A stretch of 64,000 nucleotides of DNA from Clostridium sp. OM02-18AC (GCF_003481825.1 NZ_QULW01000008.1:1-64000); one strand, 5' to 3'; counted from the first letter of the stretch, positions 42,712 through 51,279 are shown. Numbers and translations are program-made. Notes: generated by a model not told the origin, from the letters alone.

Positions 42712-43971
42712 ATGGAACGATTGATTTTTCATGTGGATGTAAACAGTGCATTTTTGTCATGGGAAGCAGCGAAGCGCGTCCGGGAAGGTCTGCCGGATCT
42801 TCGCGAGATTCCATCCTGCATTGGAGGAGACCCGAAATCGCGGCGCGGCATTGTCGTGGCAAAATCGATTCCGGCGAAAAAGTACGGAGTGACTACGGGA
42901 GAACCGGTGTCCATGGCACTGCAAAAATGTCCGGAACTTGTCTGTGTGCCGGGGGATTTTGCTTTGTATGAAAGGTGCTCCCGTGCGTTTAAGGCGATCT
43001 GTGCTTCCTATGCACCGGTTATGGAGTCTTTTTCCATTGACGAAGTCTTCCTGGATATGAGCGGTACGCATCTGATCTATCCAGATCCGGTTGCCCTGGC
43101 TCAGGAAATCAAGGACAAAATCCGGGATGAACTTGGTTTTACTGTCAATATCGGAATTGGAACCAATAAACTCCTGGCGAAGATGGCATCGGATTTTGAA
43201 AAACCAGACAAGGTTCATACCCTGTTTCCTTCTGAAATCCCGGCAAAGATGTGGCCGCTTCCGGTGCGGGATCTGTTATTCCTGGGAAAAGCATCGGAGC
43301 AGAAGCTTGTGCAGTCTGGAATCAGAACGATTGGGGAGATGGCGCATTATCCGGAAGAGGGAATCAAACGTATGCTGGGCGAAAAAGCCGGGCATCAGCT
43401 GTATCAATATGCAAATGGAATCGATGATTCGCCGGTCTGTGCAGAACGAGAGGAAGCAAAAGGTTACAGTGCGGAAACAACAACCGAGGAGGATATTGTG
43501 ACCTACGAGCAGGCTTTTTCCATATTGCTGGCGCAGTGCGATGTGGTTTCTGCCAGAATGCGGCGCGATGGGAAAAAGTGCAGCTGTGTAAGTGTCACTT
43601 ACCGGACGCTGGATTTTAAGACGAGATCGCATCAGAGAAAGTTCACAAATCCCACAGATGTAACAGAAGAGATCTTTGCACAGGTAAAGATATTGCTGTA
43701 CGAGTGCTGGAAATGCCAGCCCCTGCGTCTGATCGGTCTTGCATTAACAGATCTGACGTCTGACGATTTCTGGCAAATGTCAATGTTCGAGGACACCCAA
43801 AATCATGAGAAACAACAAAAACTGGATGGAGCGGTCGACGACATCCGCAAGCGCTTTGGAAATGGCATGATCGTACGCGGCAGCACGATGAAGACGGCCG
43901 GTCAGGTTGCGCGCAAGGCGAAGGCACAGATGGATCACTGTGCAAAGGTGCAAAAGGACCATAATGGATAA
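42712..43971 (+). CDS. dinB: Y-family DNA polymerase IV (DinB)
   Basis: A translesion polymerase. The palm motif HVDVNSAFLSWEAAKR with the first catalytic Asp is at residues 6-21, SFSIDEVFLDMSG supplies the second catalytic acidic pair near 105, a thumb HhH follows (FLGKASEQKL), and the little-finger domain occupies the C-terminal third. I start at ATG 42712 (MERLIFHVDVNS), 419 residues. An ATG at 42673 overlaps the recQ stop (ATGA) and would add 13 residues; neither has an ideal ribosome binding site, and coupling to recQ through the upstream one is plausible. Confidence 0.9.
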   Translation: MERLIFHVDVNSAFLSWEAAKRVREGLPDLREIPSCIGGDPKSRRGIVVAKSIPAKKYGVTTGEPVSMALQKCPELVCVPGDFALYERCSRAFKAICASYAPVMESFSIDEVFLDMSGTHLIYPDPVALAQEIKDKIRDELGFTVNIGIGTNKLLAKMASDFEKPDKVHTLFPSEIPAKMWPLPVRDLLFLGKASEQKLVQSGIRTIGEMAHYPEEGIKRMLGEKAGHQLYQYANGIDDSPVCAEREEAKGYSAETTTEEDIVTYEQAFSILLAQCDVVSARMRRDGKKCSCVSVTYRTLDFKTRSHQRKFTNPTDVTEEIFAQVKILLYECWKCQPLRLIGLALTDLTSDDFWQMSMFEDTQNHEKQQKLDGAVDDIRKRFGNGMIVRGSTMKTAGQVARKAKAQMDHCAKVQKDHNG

Positions 43972-44043
43972 TATCAGAGAATCTATTTTTGAGAAATAGA
44001 GGGATTTTGTAAGACACAGAAGTGAGAAAGAAGGAAAACAGCA

Positions 44044-44313
44044 ATGGCAGATGTAAGAAAACGCATTATTTTCCGGGGACGGGTCCAGGGAGTTGGATTC
44101 CGCTATACAGCAAAATATCTTGCCCAGTCACTGGGCCTGACCGGCTGGGTCCGCAATGAATACGATGGAACCGTACTTTTGGAGATTCAGGGAAGCGAGT
44201 ATATGATCAATAAGCTTCTGGTGGGACTCAACCATAATCAGTTTATCACGATCGACTGGATGGATACGGAACAGATTCCACTGGAGGATGAGAGCAGCTT
44301 TACAGTGCGCTGA
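44044..44313 (+). CDS. acyP: Acylphosphatase
   Basis: An 89-residue acylphosphatase that hydrolyses the carboxyl-phosphate bond of acyl phosphates. The active-site loop GRVQGVGFRY with its Arg is at residues 12-21, and the catalytic Asn is in GWVRNEYDGTV near 38. AAAGGAAAA lies upstream of the ATG. It probably ends the recQ-dinB transcription unit. Confidence 0.93.
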   Translation: MADVRKRIIFRGRVQGVGFRYTAKYLAQSLGLTGWVRNEYDGTVLLEIQGSEYMINKLLVGLNHNQFITIDWMDTEQIPLEDESSFTVR

Positions 44314-44396
44314 GTCTGCAGCATAACATCAAAATGTTCGAATCCACGTTTTCCGGTTTCTGACAGAAGATTCCATGCTTTGGCAAGTCTGTCAAA

Positions 44397-44699
44397 TTAA
44401 GATTTATCCATAGAGTTTAAAAACTGAAGAAGTGCAGTCCGCTGTTCCGGGCTCATCTGGTAGATCCGGGTGAGCAGAGGATCCTGCTGAAAGTGAAATT
44501 CAAGGGAATCATCGAAAAAATCTTTTAAAGAAAGATCCAAAGCTCCGCACACGTAAGAAAGAACCTCGACCGTGGGGTTCTTTTTTCCTAATTCTACATC
44601 TCTTAAATAACTCTGAGAGATACCGGCCATAGTTGCGAGCCGGTTTACGCTATATTGTTTCGCATTCCTAAAATAACTGATTCTTTTTCCAATATCCAT
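44397..44699 (-). CDS. XRE-family (SinR-like) transcriptional repressor
   Basis: A 100-residue DNA-binding protein. The helix-turn-helix occupies residues 5-58 (RISYFRNAKQYSVNRLATMA, SQSYLRDVELGKKNPTVEVL), and a short C-terminal helical region (SPEQRTALLQFLNSMD) could mediate dimerisation or anti-repressor contact, as in SinR. It is divergent from the large GGDEF-SARP gene and shares an interleaved promoter with it, so I infer that it represses itself and its neighbour through the CTATAG-type sites at 44718-44789. Confidence 0.85.
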   Translation of the reverse strand: MDIGKRISYFRNAKQYSVNRLATMAGISQSYLRDVELGKKNPTVEVLSYVCGALDLSLKDFFDDSLEFHFQQDPLLTRIYQMSPEQRTALLQFLNSMDKS

Positions 44700-44717
44700 G
44701 CCTGCTGCTCCCTTAAA

Positions 44718-44807
44718 CTATAGAGATAGGATACCAAATTTATGGTGAAAAAATTACATCTATAACGATTGAAGATTATATCTATAGATGCTATAATGGT
44801 TGAAGAT
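44718..44807. promoter_or_regulatory. Interleaved divergent promoters with palindromic operators
   Basis: Plus strand: TTGAAG (44769-44774), 17 bp, TATAAT (44792-44797). Minus strand: TTCAAC (44799-44804), 18 bp, TATAAT (44775-44780). Each -10 lies inside the other promoter, so polymerase can occupy only one at a time. The palindrome ATCTATAGAT (44780-44789) sits in the shared centre, with related half-sites at 44758-44764 and 44718-44730. A TTGAAGAT repeat recurs at 44769 and 44800, 31 bp (three helical turns) apart. Confidence 0.75.
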
Positions 44808-44868
44808 ATTACAGTAAAATAAGACTGTTATTTTTATTGGGAAAAGAACGTACAGGGAGAGTAATGTC

Positions 44869-47292
44869 ATGGGGCGAGATATGTATACGGATCAGTCTGA
44901 ACAATTAAGAATGACCGATACAAAAAGCGCATGCATGGAACTGCTTGCGTTGTCAAAGAATTACCGGCAGGTTATGCCGCAGGTGTTAGAATTGATAAGA
45001 GAGTACTACGCTGCGGATAAGACCTGCTTTTTTGAGTATGAAAAAGACAGAAATGCAGAAAAAAATGCGGAAACCACCGCAGAAAACATAAGCGTATACA
45101 TTGATCGAAAGAATCTTTCGGACTGTATCGAACCCCAAAGGCTGATCCATCAGTATAGGAACTATATCGATCCGCAGTCTGGTTCTGTATCACAGACAGG
45201 AGTCAGTGGACTGTTCACGGTTCCTGTATTTTATGACAAAAGACAGAATGGTGTCTTGCTGGTAGAAAAAGGAAAAGCTGGACGGGGAGAAAACGGTCAG
45301 GAAGAGAAACAGCTTTTGTCAGATATCGCAAGTGTACTGGCAGCAGAAATCCAAAAATGCAGATATCAGGAATATTTGCTGCGTCTGAGCTTCTCGGATC
45401 AGCTGACGGGGGTAAAAAATCACACCTCTTATATCAGCATGCGGAAAAGAATTCAGAAGCACCCGGTACCGTGTGGTGTTGGTTTTGCGGATCTGAACGG
45501 TTTGAAATACGTGAACGATACGTTTGGACACGAATATGGAGATAAAGTGTTAGTGCGTCTTGCAGAGGTAATGAAACAGTATTTTCCGGAAGATCAGATT
45601 TATCGGATCAGCGGAGATGAATTCATCGTATTATGTCTGGAGATAGAGCAGGAAATGTTTCTGAATCTTGCGGAGACGTTAAACAATCGGTTAAAACAGG
45701 AAGAAAACGGTCTTGCGGCATTTGGATATGTATGGGATGATGGAAAAAAGGACATTGCGGAACTTCTCCGCCTGGCGGAACAGAACATGTACGATGAAAA
45801 ATATCTGTATTATCAACATACGGAACGGCGTGAAACAGCCCGCCCTCTGTATGCAGATGAACTGTTGTCTGTCTGCGGTAGACGCCTTGCCATATCGAAA
45901 AATTGGTACGGCATAACGGGCAAAATTCCGTTACTGGGCACGTTTACGCGAACAGGAACGGAAAAAATGCTGAAAACATCTGTTAAAAACAATGTAATGG
46001 GAAATGAGGGGAATGAGTTGGAAACGCTGAAGGTGCGAATGCTTGGATGCTTTTCCATGAGTTATGGAACAAAAGCAATTTCACTGAAACGTATGGAACA
46101 GTCAAAAGCAGCTAAATTGCTGCAGATGCTGCTTCTTGCAGGGGAGAATGGAATTTCAAAACGGGAACTTTTAGATTATTTGTATGAGTCAGGTGTGGAA
46201 ACTGCAGGAAACGACCGCAACCGTAATCTGAATAACGTGATCTATCGTTTAAAAAAACAGTTACGGGCTGCCGGACTGCCAGATGAAGACTGCATCCAGA
46301 TCCAGGATGGAATCTGTACGTTCAAAGTTTCCTGTCCTCTGGAACTGGATACGGAATATTTCCGGAATCTTGTTTTAGAAGCAAGAAGGAAAAAAGGACA
46401 GGAACGGCAGGAATGCTATCTGAAAGCCAATGAAAGCTATCATGGTGCATTGCTTCCGGGAAACGAATCGGATATGTGGTTTCACGAGAAAAGCCTGGAA
46501 CTGAAAATGTTGTATGAAGAAACCATTCATGAACTGGATGCTGCCTACAGTCAGGATGGGAAGTACCGGGAACTTCTTCCGGTATATGAACGGGCAGTGG
46601 CAATCTATCCATTCGATGACTGGCAGGTTTGGCAGGTCCGGTATTACCTGGAATTGTATTGTTACGAGGAAGCAGCAAAAATTTATAATGAAACACTGGA
46701 ACTGTATAAGCGGGAACTTGGCAGGCAGCCCGTAGAAGAATTACGGAAACAGTTCGATGACCTGTACATGGATGAAAAAAATCATATGGCGGGAAAAAAG
46801 AAATCTGCGGATGGAAATTATACGTCCATTGATTACTTATTTAAGACACAGGAAGGAGATGTGGCAAAGTCTTTATTTGACAAAGGAAAGCAGGACGGCG
46901 CATATTATTGTTCCTATCCGAGCTTTGTAGATTATTGCAGGCTCCTGGTACGTGGACGCTCCTGTGTGGAAAATAAAGTAATTTTGATGTTTTTAACCCT
47001 TACTTATAATGAAAAAAAGGAAATTATGACACAAAACCAGTTTTCAGATCAGATGATGAATCTGCGTAAAGCAATTCAGACATCCCTGCGGAGCAATGAT
47101 GCATTTACCCGCTATGGAAACCGTCATTTTATCCTGGCACTTACCCATCTGGAAAAAACAGACTGCAGCAAGATCTTTACACGGATCGAAGCTGCATTTC
47201 ACAGATTTCCACAGAATGGCTGCGAGGTATGGTATCATGCGTCTATGACGCAGGAACTGAAAAACCTGGCGGAGAATATTGAAGTAAGGTAA
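44869..47292 (+). CDS. GAF-GGDEF-SARP/BTAD-degenerate GGDEF multidomain regulator
   Basis: An 807-residue soluble protein with an unusual domain order. Residues 1-165 look like a GAF sensor. About 165-310 form a GGDEF diguanylate cyclase domain: LTGVKN, FADLNGLKYVNDTFGHEYGD and RISGDEF near 247 (SGDEF retains the catalytic acids; no RxxD inhibitory site is visible). About 385-485 resemble an OmpR-type winged helix of SARP proteins (LKVRMLGCFSMSYG, KRELLDYLYES), and 490-640 the helical BTAD repeats. The C-terminal 130 residues resemble a second, degenerate GGDEF domain (RYGNRHF at about 747 in place of GGDEF). This would join c-di-GMP synthesis and transcription activation in one protein. ATG at 44869 has GGGAGAG seven bases upstream. 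Function is inferred from domains only. Confidence 0.8.
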   Translation: MGRDMYTDQSEQLRMTDTKSACMELLALSKNYRQVMPQVLELIREYYAADKTCFFEYEKDRNAEKNAETTAENISVYIDRKNLSDCIEPQRLIHQYRNYIDPQSGSVSQTGVSGLFTVPVFYDKRQNGVLLVEKGKAGRGENGQEEKQLLSDIASVLAAEIQKCRYQEYLLRLSFSDQLTGVKNHTSYISMRKRIQKHPVPCGVGFADLNGLKYVNDTFGHEYGDKVLVRLAEVMKQYFPEDQIYRISGDEFIVLCLEIEQEMFLNLAETLNNRLKQEENGLAAFGYVWDDGKKDIAELLRLAEQNMYDEKYLYYQHTERRETARPLYADELLSVCGRRLAISKNWYGITGKIPLLGTFTRTGTEKMLKTSVKNNVMGNEGNELETLKVRMLGCFSMSYGTKAISLKRMEQSKAAKLLQMLLLAGENGISKRELLDYLYESGVETAGNDRNRNLNNVIYRLKKQLRAAGLPDEDCIQIQDGICTFKVSCPLELDTEYFRNLVLEARRKKGQERQECYLKANESYHGALLPGNESDMWFHEKSLELKMLYEETIHELDAAYSQDGKYRELLPVYERAVAIYPFDDWQVWQVRYYLELYCYEEAAKIYNETLELYKRELGRQPVEELRKQFDDLYMDEKNHMAGKKKSADGNYTSIDYLFKTQEGDVAKSLFDKGKQDGAYYCSYPSFVDYCRLLVRGRSCVENKVILMFLTLTYNEKKEIMTQNQFSDQMMNLRKAIQTSLRSNDAFTRYGNRHFILALTHLEKTDCSKIFTRIEAAFHRFPQNGCEVWYHASMTQELKNLAENIEVR

Positions 47293-47407
47293 ATATCGGT
47301 TATATAAAAAGTTTTGCAGTGTGTAAAAGAGTATGTTCTTTCCAGACAGGTGCAGTCATGCTGCTTGGAAAGAAACGTGAAGAAGATTAATAGAATGATG
47401 AATCTGC

Positions 47408-47439
47408 AAAAAGGACATTTCTTAGGAAATGTCCTTTTT
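47408..47439. terminator. Terminator after the GGDEF-SARP gene
   Basis: AAAAAGGACATTTC, 4-base loop, GAAATGTCCTTTTT: a perfect 14-bp bidirectional terminator about 115 bases after the stop codon. Confidence 0.9.
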
Positions 47440-47515
47440 GTACATATAAAATAAAATTTTGTGACAATATATTCAGAAAAAACAAGAAAAATATAAAAAT
47501 ATTTTGAAATAATAC

Positions 47516-47544
47516 TTGACAAATTGTACTTTATGAAGTACAAT
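47516..47544 (+). promoter_or_regulatory. Strong promoter containing a perfect operator palindrome
   Basis: TTGACA (47516-47521), 17-bp spacer, TACAAT (47539-47544). ATTGTACTT (47523-47531) and AAGTACAAT (47536-47544) are a perfect inverted repeat with a 4-base gap, filling the spacer and the -10. Such placement predicts tight repression by a dimeric regulator. Confidence 0.8.
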
Positions 47545-47550
47545 GAAGAC

Positions 47551-47845
47551 AACAAAAAACAAGAGAGGAAAAAATCAAAAAGAACACAAGAAGAGAAAAA
47601 CAAAAATCTTCAGAACATGGAGGGCGGTCCAATGGGTTACTAAACTTTACCAGTAGAAAATCTCTTAACGAGTTTACATAGATGTAATCGAAGGAGGGAG
47701 ATTCCAATGAAAGGCAGAGGTCCATAGCAATTTAAAAATGAAATAAAAAACTAAATAATAGAAAGAGAGGTTATTAAGTGAAGCTTCGGGATATTTCGTA
47801 AAAGAGCTATCTGATGACGAGAAAGTCAGATAGCTCTTATTTTGT
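47551..47845 (+). ncRNA. Gene-poor ~295-nt transcript with micro-ORFs (candidate sRNA or peptide messenger)
   Basis: The span between the operator-promoter and a strong terminator contains no ORF longer than a few codons, yet has three good ribosome binding sites followed by tiny frames: GGAGGGC before ATG 47632 (MGY, or MEGGPMGY from 47617 to 47643), AAGGAGG before ATG 47707 (MKGRGP, to 47727), and GAGAGG before GTG 47778 (MKLRDIS, to 47801). A TTACAT-AG-ATGTAA palindrome (about 47674-47687) precedes the second site. The 5' part is A-rich and unstructured. It may encode micropeptides, act as a small RNA, or be the relic of a deleted gene; the sequence does not decide. Confidence 0.45.
47802..47843. 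terminator. Terminator of the micro-ORF transcript
   Basis: AAGAGCTATCTGA (47802-47814) pairs perfectly with TCAGATAGCTCTT (47826-47838), followed by ATTTT; A/T runs on both sides allow it to serve the converging hydrolase gene as well. Confidence 0.9.
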
Positions 47846-47917
47846 GTGCATTCCATCGGATGTGGCATTTACAGCACTTCATAGTTTTATGAAATTGTTT
47901 GCGGCTGTTATGTTTTT

Positions 47918-48817
47918 TCACAGATTGTTTTCTTTCAGAAAATACAGGATCTTGCCCAGACAGGTCTGTTCCTGTGAAAACAGTACGTTATGTGTCCCGC
48001 CAGTAAGCAGGCATAACTGACTATGCGGAATCTGTTCTGCCATCCATTGCGTATGGGAGGTTTTGATGAGATCACGGGTTCCGGCTATAAGAAGGACCGG
48101 AGCCTGGATTTTTTGCAGGCGGTCCGGGGAAAGCTTTGGAGAGTCTGTTAAAAGCGTGTTCATCTGCAGCTGGCTGCCGAGCTGTTGATGGAGTTTTCCG
48201 CTTGGAAGGACCCTCTGAGCCAGTGTGAGAACGCTGCCAAGCATCAGCGTTCCAAGCCGCACCGGAAATATCAGACCATGCGGCAGGGCATTGCCGCTGG
48301 CGGAGATCACTGCAAGCGTACGTTCTGGATAAAGGCTTGCAAATTCCAGGGCAATGTTGGCTCCGTCGCTGAATCCGAACAGGATGACTTTGGAAATACC
48401 AAGATGCACCAACAAGCTGGCGGCGTCGTGGGCCATGTCCTGAATGGTAAAGAATTCCTCTTTGTGTGATGCAGTGTGTCCTGCTTTGCTGCAGAGCAAC
48501 TGGGAATGCCCATGTCCCCGGCTGTCCATTAGAATGACCTGATAGGATTTCTGAAGCTTGGAAGCATAGGAATGAAACACATGGTGCGACTGCTTGTTGC
48601 CATGAAGCAGCAGTATGGGAAGCCCTGCGCCGGATATTTCATAATAAAGACGTACTTCGCCTGCTTCAAAATAGCCCCGGTCGGAACGGGAATTTCGGTG
48701 TTTTCCAGATAGCAGCCCAGCAGATCCGGGTATTTGTTGGGCTGACCGCAAAATATCAGTTGTTTTTTCTTTGATCTTCCCGCTGTTTGTGCGGATCGTT
48801 TCTTGGATGTTCCTCAT
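47918..48817 (-). CDS. Alpha/beta hydrolase
   Basis: A 299-residue alpha/beta-hydrolase-fold enzyme. After a ~45-residue basic, hydrophilic N-terminus, the core shows LLLHGNKQSHHVF (oxyanion region), DSRGHGHS, the nucleophile elbow GFSDGAN (Ser near 165), the acid in AGTRDLIKT and the catalytic His in GGTHNVLF. Substrate unknown; esterase or lipase-like activity is likely. Its first 20 codons overlap the end of the upstream MprF-like gene by 62 bases, so the two are translationally coupled. Confidence 0.88.
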   Translation of the reverse strand: MRNIQETIRTNSGKIKEKTTDILRSAQQIPGSAGLLSGKHRNSRSDRGYFEAGEVRLYYEISGAGLPILLLHGNKQSHHVFHSYASKLQKSYQVILMDSRGHGHSQLLCSKAGHTASHKEEFFTIQDMAHDAASLLVHLGISKVILFGFSDGANIALEFASLYPERTLAVISASGNALPHGLIFPVRLGTLMLGSVLTLAQRVLPSGKLHQQLGSQLQMNTLLTDSPKLSPDRLQKIQAPVLLIAGTRDLIKTSHTQWMAEQIPHSQLCLLTGGTHNVLFSQEQTCLGKILYFLKENNL

Positions 48818-50492
48818 GATGTAATTTCCCTTTTAAAAAAGACTGCAAACCTTCACGGATTCCGTTCGGGTTCTGGATTTTTACGACTGCGTAAAACATA
48901 TCCGGGGTCGGGTGCTTGGGCAGATAAATGTAGTAAGCCGGAATCCACTCTGTCGGGCTGTATTTTTCTTTGGCACGGTACAGATCCTTAAATCCGTAAC
49001 AGTCATTCAGATTGTTGTAGACAAAACGCAGCAGCCGTTCAACCAGGCTCGCTTTTTCATCATCGAGTCCGGCGAGGGGAGCAACGCCAAGACTTCCGTA
49101 GTGGATGCCTTCTGAGCGGAAGGTCTGGAATGCTTCATAGATGATGGTTTCCATGACACCGCTTGGCGCATCGTTTCCGTGACGGGTGACATCAGCCATG
49201 TAGCCGTCTTTGCCAAGAAATGGGACAAAGGCAATGAAGGCAACAATTTTTCTGTCCGCATCCGTGGCGTAGAAATAGCGCTTATCCATAGGGTTATCCA
49301 GACCGGCTTTTCCCATGGTAAAAGCAAGAAGCGAGCTTTTTTTCTGACCGAGCCATTCGTTTGTCACACGTTCAAAGGCGTTTTCAATTTCCTGGTTCCG
49401 TTGTTCGAGCGGGCGGTATTCCAAAACGGTTACACCAGCCTTTTTTGCGTGGTTGATGTTCATGCGCATTTTGGCACCCTTTTTACCGCTGATCTCATAA
49501 TCAGCCAGGGAAAATCGTGCTTCTTCGCCGCATTTTACATAGCCAAAGCCCTGACGCTTATATTCTTCCAGAAAGTGATCGGTAACACTTAGGAAGAAAA
49601 GCTTGTGAGCGCTTTTTTCACAGAACTCTTTAAACTCGGCAAGCAGAACCGGAAAATCCAAATCGGCGCAGACAGGATCTCCATTGACGATGATGGTATC
49701 ACCGACAACTCCGTAGGGAATGACCCCGTCTACATTGCGTCCAAAGTAAAGTTGTTTGTCATCCTCTAAAGCGAGATAAGAGCAGCTGTTCTGGCTGTAG
49801 AGATTAAGCAATGTGCGGGCGTGCTGCAGATCCGATTCACGCCGGGTGGATGGGGTGAGCCATGGACGGACTGCGTAAAGCAGGGCAGCAAGAATGCAGG
49901 CCCAGCTGAACCAGAACATGACAAGCTCCAGCATGTGGGCACCATGGGAAACCGGAATGGACGCACCGTTGCCGAGAAGAATGTCGAGACTTTCTTCGAA
50001 GCTGTCGAGCAGTGTGTGCTGCCCACCGCCAAGAATCGGCGTTAAATAGTGGTAGCTGATGACTGCGTTGGCGGTGACTCCGACCAGGCTGAGCAGCAGA
50101 ATCAGGAATCCGCGTTTTCGGTTGGTTTTGGAAGCCGGGCAGCAGAAGTCGGAGCGGAACCAGAAAAAGACCAGAAACAGGATCACATCGGACCCCATGC
50201 ATGCAAGGGAAAACAGGTCTGAAACGTGGGGAATGTTACTCACAAAATCCAATAACAGAAGTGCCTGGGTAATGACCCGTGCGGCATGCTTCCGTTTCCA
50301 GAGCTGCATACAGAGGCAGAGCAGTACGAAAGAAGAGGCACGCTGGACCATCCAGTCCATTTCCGTGGAAACTAGCAGTGCTGCTTCTGCCGGGAGATGG
50401 TGGAAAAAGCTTAAGGCAAACATTCCGAGTGATAAAAAACCCAAGATCAGAATACAAATATTTTCCACCCGGATGCGAAATGATTGTGTCAT
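48756..50492 (-). CDS. MprF-like phosphatidylglycerol aminoacyltransferase (DUF2156) membrane protein
   Basis: A 578-residue membrane protein: about six N-terminal hydrophobic segments (to about residue 215) followed by a cytoplasmic double GNAT-like DUF2156 domain, the catalytic part of MprF/LPG synthase. Typical elements are YLALEDDKQLYFGRNVDGVI, GDPVCADLDFPVL, KMRMNINHAKKAGV and YGSLGVAPLAGL. MprF adds lysine or alanine to phosphatidylglycerol, lowering membrane negative charge and giving resistance to cationic peptides. The full MprF flippase has more membrane segments (about 840 aa), so this short form may use another acceptor. Paired with a hydrolase that could remove or use the product. 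Confidence 0.8.
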   Translation of the reverse strand: MTQSFRIRVENICILILGFLSLGMFALSFFHHLPAEAALLVSTEMDWMVQRASSFVLLCLCMQLWKRKHAARVITQALLLLDFVSNIPHVSDLFSLACMGSDVILFLVFFWFRSDFCCPASKTNRKRGFLILLLSLVGVTANAVISYHYLTPILGGGQHTLLDSFEESLDILLGNGASIPVSHGAHMLELVMFWFSWACILAALLYAVRPWLTPSTRRESDLQHARTLLNLYSQNSCSYLALEDDKQLYFGRNVDGVIPYGVVGDTIIVNGDPVCADLDFPVLLAEFKEFCEKSAHKLFFLSVTDHFLEEYKRQGFGYVKCGEEARFSLADYEISGKKGAKMRMNINHAKKAGVTVLEYRPLEQRNQEIENAFERVTNEWLGQKKSSLLAFTMGKAGLDNPMDKRYFYATDADRKIVAFIAFVPFLGKDGYMADVTRHGNDAPSGVMETIIYEAFQTFRSEGIHYGSLGVAPLAGLDDEKASLVERLLRFVYNNLNDCYGFKDLYRAKEKYSPTEWIPAYYIYLPKHPTPDMFYAVVKIQNPNGIREGLQSFLKGKLHHEEHPRNDPHKQREDQRKNN

Positions 50493-50524
50493 GGAGATCC
50501 TTCCTTCCTTTCATTAAAAACGGA

Positions 50525-51094
50525 TTACTGTTGTTTCAGATATTCGCCCGTTGTCATGCATTCGATATGGAGCGGGGCAAAGTAAGAGACGATTTTTTCT
50601 GCCTCTTTCTTGGAATCTTTGGTGAGTCCGGCAACGGCATCGGTCAGGTAGATGACTTTACATCCGGCATCGATGGCAGCGAACACGGTAGAAAGCACGC
50701 AGCATTCAGCGACTACACCGGAAATGACAATCCGGTCGGCTTTTTTGGCAGCAACTACAACCTCCGGGATGGCAAAAGAAGAATAAACGTTCTTGCTGTA
50801 AATTGGACAGGTTTTGGTCCAGGGAAGAAATTCCGGCATCATTTCATTCAGCCATGGGTCCGCATTGACGGCGGCATTGACCTGGTTGTATTCGGCCCAT
50901 ACGCCTTCCGGGTGATCTGCTGCCAGATACTGGGTAAAGATGATTTTTTGTGGAGCATTGCTTTTTAAAATGCGCTGAATGGAAGCGGAAGCGGTTTCTA
51001 TGCCTTCGCATGCCCACTCCTGTCCAGCGGTGTAAACATTTTGCATATCAATGACCAGAAAGAGGTCCTGGTTCTTCGATTCGGATTGCTTCAT
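50525..51094 (-). CDS. Isochorismatase-family cysteine hydrolase
   Basis: A 189-residue hydrolase of the isochorismatase/nicotinamidase fold. The triad residues are visible as Asp in LVIDMQNVYTAG, Lys near YSKNVYSSF, and Cys in VSGVVAECCVLST. Substrate undetermined. I start at ATG 51094, nine bases after AGGAGGA; the upstream open codons lack a site. The 5' leader contains a strong hairpin. It lies 32 bases upstream of the MprF-like gene on the same strand, so the three minus-strand genes may form an operon. Confidence 0.88.
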   Translation of the reverse strand: MKQSESKNQDLFLVIDMQNVYTAGQEWACEGIETASASIQRILKSNAPQKIIFTQYLAADHPEGVWAEYNQVNAAVNADPWLNEMMPEFLPWTKTCPIYSKNVYSSFAIPEVVVAAKKADRIVISGVVAECCVLSTVFAAIDAGCKVIYLTDAVAGLTKDSKKEAEKIVSYFAPLHIECMTTGEYLKQQ

Positions 51095-51128
51095 ATGAGA
51101 TTTCCTCCTGCTATGCGATGTTCCTTCT

Positions 51129-51168
51129 GCTGACCATACCGCCAGAGGAAGCTGACGGTATGGTTGGC
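51129..51168 (-). promoter_or_regulatory. Leader hairpin upstream of the isochorismatase gene
   Basis: GCTGACCATACCG and CGGTATGGTTGGC pair over 13 positions (two wobbles) around a 14-base loop, 35 bases before the start codon. No T tract follows, so it is a leader structure rather than a terminator. A minus-strand promoter TTGTAT-17-TATACT is possible near 51190-51225. Confidence 0.5.
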
Positions 51169-51279
51169 AGAGGCATTGTTCTATAAATATAAAACACAGT
51201 ATAGTTTTATCACGAAAAAAATACAAGTCCAACAGTTGTTATTTAATTAACAAACAAGCCTGTGATTACGCACTTTTCA

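Noticed and set aside
44334..44346. GTTCGAATCC word resembling a tRNA T loop
   Set aside because: No flanking T stem, anticodon arm or acceptor complement.
47533..47643. 36-codon ORF starting inside the palindromic promoter
   Set aside because: The ATG lies upstream of the predicted transcript start and inside the operator; the product is Lys/Glu/Asn-rich low complexity.
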